Shown: positions 1 through 7,856, counted from the first letter of the stretch. The stretch is DNA of 64,000 nucleotides from Halogranum gelatinilyticum (GCF_900103715.1 NZ_FNHL01000002.1:682001-746000), one strand, 5' to 3'. The notes: generated by a model from the sequence alone, not told the origin. Made by a program: numbers and translations.

Positions 1-28
1 TTGTGCTTCATCATAATCAGACACATAT

Positions 29-36
29 CCAATACG
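29..36. repeat. Left target-site duplication of the IS
   Basis: CCAATACG lies directly outside the left inverted repeat and is identical to 769-776. Removing one copy together with the IS restores an open reading frame on the minus strand. Confidence 0.93.
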
Positions 37-768
37 GGCACTGTCTAGTTAAGGAGCGAGCAGGTCGAAGAGCTAGTTTCCTATGCCGCTCAAAGACCTG
101 CTCAGAGAGAGTTTAGACACTGCTACGCTTGAATGTTGGCAGCGGGAGCGGACGGCGACGCCCGTCAGGGCGTTCGCCGTCCGTCTCCATGCTGCCGGAT
201 TGTCTCTTAGAGAGACAGAAGCGATTCTTCGTCTCCTTGGCGTAGAACGATCGTTTCAAGCAATCTTTCAGTGGGTACATCGACTTGCTGACAGCCTTCC
301 GAACCCGCCGATGGCGAAGCCGAGGCGGGTCGCGGTCGATGAGACGGCTGTCAAGATTAACGGCAACTGGTCGTGGTTGTATGTCGCAATAGACCTCGAC
401 ACAAAACTGATTCTCGATGTCGCTCTCTTCGAGCGTCATGGAACCGATCCAGCGGCTACGTTTCTCCACAGCGTCACCGAGAAACACGACTGTTCAGAGG
501 CAGTGTTTCTGTCTGATGCCTTCGGCTATCGGACTGCCTTCTATCGGTTGGGTATCAACGGTCGGGTCGACTATACCGACAGAAACCTCATCGAAAAGTG
601 GTTTCACACGTTCAAAATGAGAGTCGACCGTTTTCACAACTCGTGGGTGGGCAGTCGGCTGAGCGCCCAGCAATGGATTGCAGTTTTTGTTCATTACTAT
701 AACGTTCAACGACCGCACCAATCGCTCGACGGACGAACGCCAGCTGAGGAGGTTATCTAGACAGTGCC
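37..768 (+). mobile_element. IS6-family insertion sequence, complete
   Basis: The element is 732 bp and carries a single transposase gene. Its ends are inverted repeats: 37-52 and 753-768 match at 15 of 16 positions, and the outer 12 bases (GGCACTGTCTAG) are perfect. It is flanked by an exact 8-bp direct repeat, CCAATACG, at 29-36 and 769-776, the size expected for an IS6-type target duplication. The transposase stop codon lies inside the right terminal repeat. All parts are intact, so the insertion is probably recent. It interrupts a protease gene on the minus strand. Confidence 0.95.
83..760 (+). CDS. IS6-family DDE transposase
   Basis: This 225-residue protein catalyses transposition of the surrounding element. 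An N-terminal helix-turn-helix-like stretch (about residues 38-66) precedes an RNase H-like DDE core. The likely catalytic residues are Asp near 86 in RVAVDETAV, Asp near 145 in FLSDAFG, and Glu near 171 in NLIEKWFHTFK. The C-terminal YNVQRPHQSLDGRTPAE motif is typical of this family. The length matches the short haloarchaeal members (ISH14/ISH15-like groups). The reading frame is intact and ends within the right terminal repeat, so the element may still be mobile. Confidence 0.95.
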   Translation: MPLKDLLRESLDTATLECWQRERTATPVRAFAVRLHAAGLSLRETEAILRLLGVERSFQAIFQWVHRLADSLPNPPMAKPRRVAVDETAVKINGNWSWLYVAIDLDTKLILDVALFERHGTDPAATFLHSVTEKHDCSEAVFLSDAFGYRTAFYRLGINGRVDYTDRNLIEKWFHTFKMRVDRFHNSWVGSRLSAQQWIAVFVHYYNVQRPHQSLDGRTPAEEVI

Positions 769-776
769 CCAATACG
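769..776. repeat. Right target-site duplication of the IS
   Basis: CCAATACG lies directly outside the right inverted repeat and is identical to 29-36. It is the partner of the left duplication. Confidence 0.93.
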
Positions 777-1497
777 TTTTTTATCAGTATTGTAATTATA
801 CACGTCAGTGTATACAGGAGAAACGTCACACTGTGATTGTACGACGTGAGCGGCAGTCATCAGACGTGTTTCGCCATCTTGAATTACAGTACAGGTCGCG
901 CTCCCAGGACCAGTACTGTCCGGTTCGTCAACAGGATCTCCTCCTTCAATGATATTTACCTCTTTCTTACAGGAGTCTGGTGTGACATTAATTGGTTCTG
1001 CCATTCTTATAGGGATACCATCTACTCTGTCCGGTATGACACCACGTTCAATATTTAAACCTCTTTCTGGGTACTTACGAAGCAGTATTTCACTTTTATA
1101 ACGATCACCAATCATTTCATCTGATTTGCCAATTGATACCATTTGAATACCGCTTGACTGGTCTGGCTGTAACTCCTTAATTAGACGCTGTCTTGCCTTT
1201 TCTGCTCTCTTCTCTTGTGCCCACCACTTGGAGCTAACCTCTTTTTTTGCCGGGGGACCCCGTTCTTTCCACGAATAGTAACAATCTCTGTTGTACTGTC
1301 TGTTGCTTTTCCGATCGTAGTCGGAAGCGCGGCTGCACCTGTTACCCCAAGGCTCCGGACAAAGCTGCGGCGGTTGAATTTCCCATCCAACATTGTAATT
1401 CACACAACAATTTCTTTGGTAATAATATTTGGGTCAACAGATCATTTCGGCTGACTCCGGGATAACCATTATACAGAGGCGACAACATGAGACCGTG

Positions 1498-1917
1498 ATG
1501 AGCACCTTCGGAGACCAGCGCGTGCCGCGGCGTCAGGGGTTCGACCCGATACGGGCGATGAGCGCCCTCGACCACGAGCGACGGGCGAACCTCGTCGGGA
1601 CCATCGTCGGCCATCCGAGCGGAACGCCGAGCCGAAAGGAGCTGAAGTATTACAACCCCAGCATCCCGGAGTCGACCCTGAGCGGCCAGCTCGAAAAGCT
1701 AGAGACGGTCGGTGTCGTCGAATCCGCCGAGAAGGACCGAGCGGGGTTGCGACGGGGCGAACCGTACCGCTTCTATCGGCTGACCGACGAGGCCCGCGAC
1801 CTCTTCGAGCGAAACGACATCTTCGGTGCGGACCCGTACAAGAACCTCTTCGAACAGGTCGAGAAGACCGACGAGATTCGGGCGGCAGAGCAGGCCTCGC
1901 GGCCCGCCTTCGAGTGA
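1498..1917 (+). CDS. Winged-helix transcriptional regulator
   Basis: This 139-residue protein resembles haloarchaeal winged helix-turn-helix regulators. The helical core runs about residues 20-95: SALDHERRANLVGTIVG, then PSIPESTLSGQLEKLETVG as the likely recognition helix, then a wing with GEPYRFYRLTDEARDLF. I chose the ATG at 1498 because the upstream extension to 1429 lies in AT-rich promoter-like DNA (AATAATATT near 1420) and does not look coding. The target and ligand are unknown. It sits at the border between the low-GC edge and the high-GC core, with nothing downstream on the same strand until 3331. Confidence 0.75.
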   Translation: MSTFGDQRVPRRQGFDPIRAMSALDHERRANLVGTIVGHPSGTPSRKELKYYNPSIPESTLSGQLEKLETVGVVESAEKDRAGLRRGEPYRFYRLTDEARDLFERNDIFGADPYKNLFEQVEKTDEIRAAEQASRPAFE

Positions 1918-1944
1918 CCCGGACCACGGCCACAAACTGCGTCT

Positions 1945-2009
1945 GACACCGGAGCGGCGTCGCCCGCGAGCGAGAGGGACCGACACTTCGACACCGGAGC
2001 GGCGTCGCC
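1945..2009. repeat. 20-bp direct repeat pair
   Basis: The 20-base string GACACCGGAGCGGCGTCGCC occurs exactly at 1945-1964 and 1990-2009, separated by 25 bp. The pair lies between the convergent regulator and potassium-channel genes. The intervening bases do not form an obvious hairpin. It may be a small duplication or a termination-region relic. Confidence 0.8.
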
Positions 2010-2015
2010 TGCGGG

Positions 2016-3191
2016 TTAGGGGTTCTCCCCGTCTTCGTGCATGATGCGGTCGGCTTTCTCCTCGGAGTCCTCACTCCCGAGTGCGGACTCCACGAGCAGG
2101 TGGCCGCCGATGGTCGCCGGGCTGATGACCGTGTCCGCGCCGGCGCGTTTCATCTTGTTGACGTTCTCGCGGTGGGTCGCGGCGGCGACGATGCGGACTT
2201 CGGGGTTGAGTTGGCGGGCCGTGAGGATGGCCAGCGCGTCCTGGGCGTCCTCGTTGGTGGCGACGACGACTGCGCGCGCGAGGTCGACCTTCGCGCGTTC
2301 GAGGGTGTCTTCGTCGGCCGGGTCGGCCGTGAGGACGGTGAAGCCGCGGTCCGAGAGGCTTCGGGCGCGGTCGGAGTCCGTCGTGATGATGACGAACTCC
2401 GCCTTGCCGCCGAGTTCTTCGAGAATCGGTTCCGTCAGTTCCCCGTAGCCGAGGACGAGGATGTGGTCGTCGAGGAGTTCGAGCTGTGATTCGTTCATTT
2501 TTCCGAGTGCTTTCGAGAGGCGGGCTTCGATTGCGGGGGTCAGGAGGACACCGAGTGCGACCGCGAAGGCGGCGACGTTGATAATCAGGACGGAAACACC
2601 GAACAGTCTCGCCCGCTGTGTCGCCGGATAGATGTCGCCGTAGCCGACGGTGCTGCCGGTGACGGTGGTGTACCAGAACGCATCCGTCAAGGTTCTGACG
2701 GACCCGCTGAATTCGTCACGCAGGGCGTAGGTACCCACCGTACCGTAGACCTGTGCGCCGACGAGCGAGACGATGGCGGCCAACTGGGTCGCCGTCAGGT
2801 CGACCTCGCGGGCGAAGTGCTTGCGGTTGAGCAGGACGACCGGGAGTGTGACGCCGGAGACGGCGACGAGCGGGTAGGAGTAGATGCTGGCCTGCAGCAG
2901 GCCCTGAGCGGCGGTGACCGGCAGGAGGACCACTGTCGAGGTCCACGCCGCCCGGAGACCGCTTCGGAGACCGAGCGCGCTGGCGATCATCATGAAGCCG
3001 GTGAGCGCGCCGGTGAAGCCGACCGTCTGCTGGACGAGTTCGGGGACGTACTGCACGAGCGGGCCACTCGGGGCCGTCGAGATGTTGGCGATACCGGTCG
3101 CGACCGAGAGGATGGCGACGACGAGCGTAAACAGGATAGACGCCCGAGCCCCGATCCACTCCCGGTCGATCTGCAGCCCTCCGAGTGCCAT
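2016..3191 (-). CDS. Potassium channel with RCK (TrkA-N) domain
   Basis: This 391-residue membrane protein probably conducts K+ under control of a cytoplasmic nucleotide-binding domain. About six hydrophobic segments fill residues 15-230. The pore filter TVGYGD is near residue 190, followed by the last helix. A Rossmann-type RCK/TrkA-N domain starts near 240 (HILVLGYGELTEPILEEL) and runs to about 375. The extra N-terminal helices make it longer than the minimal 2-TM channel. It is divergent from two RCK-C proteins at 3331 and 4548, which suggests one K+ homeostasis module. A TATA-like element (TTTTTATAC on the minus strand, about 3212-3220) lies 20-30 bp upstream of the ATG. Confidence 0.9.
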   Translation of the reverse strand: MALGGLQIDREWIGARASILFTLVVAILSVATGIANISTAPSGPLVQYVPELVQQTVGFTGALTGFMMIASALGLRSGLRAAWTSTVVLLPVTAAQGLLQASIYSYPLVAVSGVTLPVVLLNRKHFAREVDLTATQLAAIVSLVGAQVYGTVGTYALRDEFSGSVRTLTDAFWYTTVTGSTVGYGDIYPATQRARLFGVSVLIINVAAFAVALGVLLTPAIEARLSKALGKMNESQLELLDDHILVLGYGELTEPILEELGGKAEFVIITTDSDRARSLSDRGFTVLTADPADEDTLERAKVDLARAVVVATNEDAQDALAILTARQLNPEVRIVAAATHRENVNKMKRAGADTVISPATIGGHLLVESALGSEDSEEKADRIMHEDGENP

Positions 3192-3210
3192 GTCCGGTGG
3201 GTATCACGCG

Positions 3211-3221
3211 GTGTATAAAAA
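3211..3221 (-). promoter_or_regulatory. TATA box of the potassium channel gene
   Basis: Read on the minus strand, this is CTTTTTATAC, about 25 bp ahead of the ATG at 3191. The spacing fits a nearly leaderless haloarchaeal transcript. Confidence 0.55.
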
Positions 3222-3296
3222 GTCTCCCAGCGCGGCCGGCGGCGTTCCCACCGCGGTCGCGGGGTTCGAGCGCGGGTCGTGCCGAGTTCACAGCGG

Positions 3297-3306
3297 TACA
3301 AGTATA
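3297..3306 (+). promoter_or_regulatory. TATA-like box of the RCK-C operon
   Basis: ACAAGTATAG lies about 25-30 bp ahead of the ATG at 3331. That spacing fits a leaderless or short-leader transcript. With the box at 3211 it forms a divergent promoter pair within 139 bp. Confidence 0.45.
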
Positions 3307-3330
3307 GTGCCGGAGTGAGAGACACCGGAC

Positions 3331-4551
3331 ATGGCTGCACTCCCGGTCGAGATCCTCTACGGTATCTATCTCGGTGTGCTCGCGGGTATCATCCCCGCGG
3401 TCATCGCCGGTGGACTCGGCTTCATCTTCAAATACTTCACCGACGTCACCATCCCCGGGTTCGGTGTCGTCGTCCTCGCACTCGCGATTGCGGGTGTCAA
3501 CGGCGGCCTGCTCGCGCTGAACGACCAGACGGTCCTCAACTCCGAGCACAACGTCGCCATCGTCGTCGCCATCATCGTCGTCCTGATGATCACGCTCTAC
3601 GCGCACGCACAGGGTGACAAACTGGGCGCGGCACTACCGAAACGGCTCACGCTCAAGAAGATCACCGAACGGACCCTCTCGACGGACGTCGTCGACATCG
3701 TCGGCGGCCGCGGGCAGGTCCGCGTCACCGCCACCGGCGAGGTCGCCGACATCGAGGGCTATCCGCCGATGCCCGCGGAACTCCGCGCCGAACTGCAGGA
3801 CGGCGAGTGGACCTTCCCGGCCGACGTCCCGCTGACCGAACTGGAGACCCGACTCGCCGACCGGCTGAAGACGGACCACGACCTCGCGGAGGTCTCCGTC
3901 CGCCTCGACGAGCGGGCGCGGGCGACCATCGCCGCCGCTCCGCCGGTCGGTGGGCTCTCGAAACGCGTCCCGACCGGCAAGCGCGCCGTCTCGGTCGGCG
4001 CGCTCGTGCCGACGGGGCTGGCCCGCGGCGACGTCGTCGACCTCGTCACGCCCGACGGCGTCGTCTCGGGGACGGTCCTCAGCGCGAAGTCGACCGAGAA
4101 GGCCGAGAAGAAGGAGAAGGCAGCCGCGACCGACGGCGGCACCGACTCGGCGACCGTCGAGCCGCCCACACCGACGTCGGTGACGGCGGGTGGTGAGGGG
4201 CGGGTGACCGTCGCCGTCGACCGCACCGCCGCGGCGACGCTCCTGGCCACCTCCTCGGCACAGGTCGTCGTGCAGGCCCGCGGGACGCTCCGGGAGTTCG
4301 AACTCACGTCGCTGCTCCGGCGTGCCGGGCGGCGGTTCCGCCGCGTGTCCGTCAAGGCCGGCGGCCCGCTCGACGGGACGACCATCGGCGAGGCGAGCGT
4401 CCGCGACACCTACGAGGTGGGTATCCTCGCGGTCAGACACGACGGCTGGCAGTTCGCCCCGCGCGGGTCGACCGCGCTGTCGGCCGGAGACGAACTGTAC
4501 GTCGTCGGGACGCGCGACGCGCTCGACCGGTTCGCGGAGGTGGCGGTATGA
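3331..4551 (+). CDS. Membrane protein with C-terminal RCK-C (TrkA-C) domain
   Basis: This 406-residue protein has three hydrophobic segments in residues 1-92 (EILYGIYLGVLAGIIPAVIA and two following helices), then about 300 cytoplasmic residues. The last 80 residues form an RCK-C/TrkA-C ligand-binding domain ending GDELYVVGTRDALDRFAEV. It lacks a pore signature, so it is more likely a regulatory or sensing subunit than a channel. The middle contains a Lys/Glu-rich linker near residue 260. Its stop overlaps the start of the next gene by 4 bp (ATGA), so the two are translationally coupled. The next gene is a paralogue with the same layout. The exact role is inferred from domain and context. Confidence 0.82.
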   Translation: MAALPVEILYGIYLGVLAGIIPAVIAGGLGFIFKYFTDVTIPGFGVVVLALAIAGVNGGLLALNDQTVLNSEHNVAIVVAIIVVLMITLYAHAQGDKLGAALPKRLTLKKITERTLSTDVVDIVGGRGQVRVTATGEVADIEGYPPMPAELRAELQDGEWTFPADVPLTELETRLADRLKTDHDLAEVSVRLDERARATIAAAPPVGGLSKRVPTGKRAVSVGALVPTGLARGDVVDLVTPDGVVSGTVLSAKSTEKAEKKEKAAATDGGTDSATVEPPTPTSVTAGGEGRVTVAVDRTAAATLLATSSAQVVVQARGTLREFELTSLLRRAGRRFRRVSVKAGGPLDGTTIGEASVRDTYEVGILAVRHDGWQFAPRGSTALSAGDELYVVGTRDALDRFAEVAV

Positions 4552-5729
4552 GCCTCCTTCAGACCGCCGTCCCCATCGCGCAGGTCGTCGGCTCCGCGCT
4601 CGGCGTCGTCGGCGTGCTCCTCGGCTACGCGCTCGCCGCCGCGGTGGCCGCCGGGATCGTCTCGCTCGTCTTCCGCTGGTACTTCAAGGAACCCGCCTCC
4701 AAGGGCGTCGCCGCGCTCATCGGCGTGGCGGTCGTCGTCGCCGCGCTGAACTTCTCGGAGCTCAGCAGCGTCATCGCGGGCACCGAGGCGACCATCTTCG
4801 AGTTGGAGACCGTCCTCACGAACGTCGCCGCCATCGGCGTCGCTATCGGTGCCTCGCTCGTCGGCCAGCGCGTCGGCGACGCCGCCGCCACGAACGTCTT
4901 CGCCATCACCGGCGTGAAGGAACTCGAAGGCGAGGTCAGCAAGGTCGTCCGGTCGGTCGGCCGCGTCTCGGCCGTCACGCTCCCCGACGAGATCGACGAC
5001 ATGGACGAACACGACACCGTCTCCGTCGAGAAGAAAGACGAGATGGCGGGCAAGACGCTGCTGTTCCCGCGGAAGCTGACCGTCGACGAACTCCGCGACA
5101 GACTCACCACGCGGCTCAAAGACGACTACAGCGTCGGCTACGTCGACGTCGAACTCGACGCCGACGGCGAGGTAACGTATCTCGCCGTCGGCAGCCGGAT
5201 GGCCGGTATCGGGCCGACGCTCACCCCCGGCGGGGCCGCCGTCGCCGTCAAGGCGGACCCGGCCAACAGCGCGAGTCCGGGCGACGTCGTGCAGGTGTGG
5301 ACCGACGCGGAGACACCGGAACGGGTCCTCACCGCCGAGTTGCGGGCGACCGCTGGCGACGTGGCCACGCTCGCGGTCGACGCGGCCGACGCCGCGAAAC
5401 TCGACCCCACGAAGACCTACCGACTGGTGACACTCCCCGCCGAACCGCAGACCGACCGCGAGTTCGCCTCGCTGCTCCGGGCCGCCGAGGAGACGATGGG
5501 CGTCGTGACCGTCCGCGAGGGCAGTCCGCTCGTCGGCAAGACGCTCGGCGACGTGAAACAGACCGTCGCCGCGGTGCGGTCCGACGGCAAGACCGTCGAA
5601 GCGATGCCCCCGCGGAGTCGCGAACTCGCCGCGGGCGACACGCTCTACGTCGTCGCCCGGCCGGAAGGGCTCCGCAAACTCGAAGCCGAGGCACAGGCGC
5701 AACCCTCTTCAGCCGCGGTGGGGGAGTGA
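4548..5729 (+). CDS. Membrane protein with C-terminal RCK-C (TrkA-C) domain, paralogue
   Basis: This 393-residue protein repeats the design of the preceding gene. Three hydrophobic segments occupy residues 10-115, followed by a soluble region, and an RCK-C domain near 300-385 contains EGSPLVGKTLGDVKQ and GDTLYVVARPEGLRKLEAE. Sequence similarity to its neighbour is moderate, which fits an old tandem duplication that made a possible heteromeric pair. It starts at the ATGA overlap with the upstream stop. Only 4 bp separate its stop from the SAMP1 start, so all three genes probably share one mRNA. A role in K+ or cyclic-nucleotide sensing is inferred from the RCK-C domain. Confidence 0.82.
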   Translation: MSLLQTAVPIAQVVGSALGVVGVLLGYALAAAVAAGIVSLVFRWYFKEPASKGVAALIGVAVVVAALNFSELSSVIAGTEATIFELETVLTNVAAIGVAIGASLVGQRVGDAAATNVFAITGVKELEGEVSKVVRSVGRVSAVTLPDEIDDMDEHDTVSVEKKDEMAGKTLLFPRKLTVDELRDRLTTRLKDDYSVGYVDVELDADGEVTYLAVGSRMAGIGPTLTPGGAAVAVKADPANSASPGDVVQVWTDAETPERVLTAELRATAGDVATLAVDAADAAKLDPTKTYRLVTLPAEPQTDREFASLLRAAEETMGVVTVREGSPLVGKTLGDVKQTVAAVRSDGKTVEAMPPRSRELAAGDTLYVVARPEGLRKLEAEAQAQPSSAAVGE

Positions 5730-5733
5730 CCGT

Positions 5734-6009
5734 ATGGAGTGGAAGCTGTTTGCGGACCTCGCAGAACTCGCGGGCGACCGCCACGTCGCCGTCGATGTCG
5801 ACGCCGGCGACACCGTCGGCGACGCCCTCGACGCACTGCTCGCGGACCACCCGGCGCTCGAAGAGCGCGTCCTCGACGACGACGGCGAACTCCGAGACCA
5901 CATCAACGTCCTCTGTAACGGCGAGAACGTCTTCATCGAAGACGGACTGGCGACGGTGCTCGAAGCCGGTGACGAACTCGCGCTGTTCCCGCCGGTGAGC
6001 GGCGGTTGA
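5734..6009 (+). CDS. samp1: Small archaeal modifier protein 1 (ubiquitin-like, MoaD family)
   Basis: This 91-residue beta-grasp protein closely resembles Haloferax SAMP1 (start MEWKLFADLAELAG, end LALFPPVSGG). In the family the C-terminal Gly-Gly is adenylated by the E1-like UbaA and then either linked to lysines of target proteins or thiocarboxylated to donate sulfur to molybdopterin. The diglycine is present at the very end, so no processing is needed. It follows the second RCK-C gene by 4 bp, an operon-like arrangement with potassium-transport genes. UbaA is not in the window. Confidence 0.92.
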   Translation: MEWKLFADLAELAGDRHVAVDVDAGDTVGDALDALLADHPALEERVLDDDGELRDHINVLCNGENVFIEDGLATVLEAGDELALFPPVSGG

Positions 6010-6118
6010 GTGGCTTTTAATTGAATTGTTTCGCATCTCAGGCAAACACCGTTCTTCCAGTGTCGTCCACGACCGAACAGGCGTCAGCGGAACGGTCAGT
6101 TGTTTGTCGCCACTCGGG

Positions 6119-6607
6119 TCAATACGAATGACAGAGCCCGTTATCCCCTATACCGACGACTTCCCACCAGAAGTTCCCATCATCACTTACAGACACTTCC
6201 ACAAATGAGCCTGAATTACAGTCGCCGACTGAGTTTGACGGATTATACGCCATTCTGGGATCAGCTCGGACTGGTTCGTTGTCGTCCATTTCGAACTGGA
6301 TCGCATACCAAACTGGCTCTGTGAAAACGTCAGAGTACGTCTTGGTTTCGCCGGGAGGGAGTACGACAGTCAAGCTTAGATTTCGCTGGGCTGCGACCAC
6401 GTTTACACTGCCTGCCACTTCTCCGGGGGCATTTCCTTGACGGGAGCCGACGTCGACCACTTGCAGTGAAATCTCGTGCGGAACCACTTGATCGTTGACA
6501 AGCCTGATGCTACCTTGGTCTGGAGTTTCATCGAATGCTGAGCATCCAGCAAGACCGGCGATGGACCCGAGACTAATTGACGACATAAACGCTCGTCGGG
6601 AGGGCAT
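6119..6607 (-). CDS. Tat-exported lipoprotein of unknown function
   Basis: This 162-residue protein starts MPSRRAFMSSISLGS and has a lipobox (LAGC, Cys near residue 22), so it is probably exported by Tat and lipid-anchored outside the cell. The mature part is mostly beta-strand-like with two further Cys (GDCNSG and GLCHSY) that could form a disulfide. I do not recognise the domain. Codon use and base composition are nearer 50% GC, below neighbouring genes, which suggests recent acquisition. It stands alone between SAMP1 and the gene at 6651. Confidence 0.78.
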   Translation of the reverse strand: MPSRRAFMSSISLGSIAGLAGCSAFDETPDQGSIRLVNDQVVPHEISLQVVDVGSRQGNAPGEVAGSVNVVAAQRNLSLTVVLPPGETKTYSDVFTEPVWYAIQFEMDDNEPVRADPRMAYNPSNSVGDCNSGSFVEVSVSDDGNFWWEVVGIGDNGLCHSY

Positions 6608-6650
6608 ACTACAAGAAGAAACTCACACTACTAATATACAACTGAATGGG

Positions 6651-6953
6651 CTACTCGTCTTCTGCGTCGGCCGTGCGACCGGCTTCCTCGACCTGCTGGG
6701 CCAGTGTGACCGCGTCGGCCGCGACCGTCTCGTAGTCGAGACCGGCTTCGCTGGCGACGAGGCGGAGATGGGTCGCGAGCAACGACAGGGCCTGAAAGCC
6801 CTCCTGTTGGCTGTCGGCGTCGTCGGTGCGGTAGGAGTAGGTGGTGTCGACCTCCGCGCCGTCGCGGACGACCCCGACGTGGAAGGCGGTGATGCTGTCG
6901 TCGTCGAGGAGGTCGCGGGCGGCGTCGAGCTCTGTCTGGAAGGCGTCGTCCAT
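6651..6953 (-). CDS. Conserved haloarchaeal protein, about 100 residues
   Basis: This acidic, soluble 100-residue protein (start MDDAFQTELDAARDLLDD) looks like a compact alpha/beta fold, with strand-like ITAFHVGVVRDGAEVDTTYSYR followed by helices, LSLLATHLRLVASEAGLDYE, and a disordered acidic tail. I do not know its function. It lies 51 bp downstream of the Rieske gene on the same strand, so the two may be co-transcribed and it may assist that protein. No metal-binding Cys or membrane segment is present. Confidence 0.75.
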   Translation of the reverse strand: MDDAFQTELDAARDLLDDDSITAFHVGVVRDGAEVDTTYSYRTDDADSQQEGFQALSLLATHLRLVASEAGLDYETVAADAVTLAQQVEEAGRTADAEDE

Positions 6954-7004
6954 GGCCGCGGCTACGGAGCGGGTTCGTGAAAAGACACCGGGTGTCGGAG
7001 GCGA

Positions 7005-7856
7005 TTACTCGGCCGGACGCGGGCGGGCGACGAACAGCGTCTCGACGATGCTGAACGGGTCGTAGACCGACTGGTGGCACTGGCAGTAGACCCCGTTCTC
7101 CGCGCCGAACCGGGCGGCGTCGGAGGCCTGCTTGTAGCCGGGGACACAGCAGAAGTGCGTACACTTGTTCAGCCAGGCGATGAAGCCCTGGTCGGTCGAG
7201 GCCTGGAGCCACGGGTCGTCCTGTGCGGCCTCTTCGATGCGCTCGCTGCGGACGACCTGGATCGGGATGACGTCGTCGGCGTCCTGCGACCGCCAGGTGC
7301 CCGTCGCGGGCTTCCCGACGCCTGCGTCGCCGATGCCGTTACCCCACTCGCGGTAGTCCGAGAAGTCGTCGACGTGGAGGCGGTCACCCTCGCTGTAGGT
7401 GTCCTGCTGCCAGGTGTAGGCCGGGTTCGCGCCCGAGCGGAAGTAGTTCTCGCTCTCGTAGTCGGGCTGGATGCCCGCGTAGGACTCGACCCCGCAGTAC
7501 TGGAACCACTCCGAGGAGTAGGTGACGCCGCTGCCGCCGTAGTCGGGCGTCTCGGCGATCTGGATGGTCACACCGGCCTCCGTCTGCTCGCCGACCTCGG
7601 GCCAGACGCCCTTGATGTAGCCCTCGGAGTCGATCTCGATGGGGATCTGGGGCATCCCGCGCGGCGCGGGACCGGCGGTGTTCTCGATGGCCATCGCCTG
7701 GGTGGACCCGCCACCGGCACCGGAGGACGTGGTCGCGAGGTTGATGCCAGCAGCGCCGGTCGTGCCGACACCAGCAAGCGCCGCCCCCCCGACGACGCCC
7801 TTGACGAACCGCCGCCGACCGGACTCGGTCGGGTACTTGTCGTCGTTGTCGCTCAT
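7005..7856 (-). CDS. Rieske [2Fe-2S] protein, Tat-exported (menaquinol-cytochrome c reductase type)
   Basis: This 283-residue electron carrier has an N-terminal twin-arginine segment (SGRRRFVKGVVGGAALAG) that serves as signal and membrane anchor. The Rieske cluster motifs are CTHFCCVPGYK near residue 240 and CQCHQSVYDP near 265, giving the two Cys and two His ligands plus the disulfide Cys pair. I chose the ATG at 7856, not an upstream one at 7991, because it starts directly before the Tat motif and has a TATA-like TTTTTAC about 25 bp upstream. In haloarchaea this subunit is usually next to cytochrome b genes; none lie here. Confidence 0.9.
   Translation of the reverse strand: MSDNDDKYPTESGRRRFVKGVVGGAALAGVGTTGAAGINLATTSSGAGGGSTQAMAIENTAGPAPRGMPQIPIEIDSEGYIKGVWPEVGEQTEAGVTIQIAETPDYGGSGVTYSSEWFQYCGVESYAGIQPDYESENYFRSGANPAYTWQQDTYSEGDRLHVDDFSDYREWGNGIGDAGVGKPATGTWRSQDADDVIPIQVVRSERIEEAAQDDPWLQASTDQGFIAWLNKCTHFCCVPGYKQASDAARFGAENGVYCQCHQSVYDPFSIVETLFVARPRPAE

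Larger units (their letters stand above)
1..1393 (-). pseudogene. Tat-exported trypsin-like serine protease, split by IS and frameshifted
   Basis: The minus-strand start at 1393 gives a Tat signal (NRRSFVRSLGVTGAAA). About 45 codons later the frame is lost near a run of seven T (1242-1248) next to five G (1252-1256). One added base in the T run joins it to the downstream frame, which continues for about 150 codons and contains LMTAAHVV, the trypsin-type catalytic His motif. That frame runs into the IS right end at 768. If the IS and one target duplication are removed, the frame continues without a stop as KKRIGYVSDYDEAQ to the window edge. The Asp and Ser of the triad would lie outside the window. 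Base composition is lower in GC than most of the window. The frameshift could be a homopolymer sequencing error; the IS disruption could not. Confidence 0.82.

Noticed and set aside
4322-5998. Long Arg-rich open frame across the RCK-C genes
   Set aside because: It overlaps two well-supported membrane proteins and has a shifted-frame, Arg/Ser-rich composition typical of high-GC shadows.
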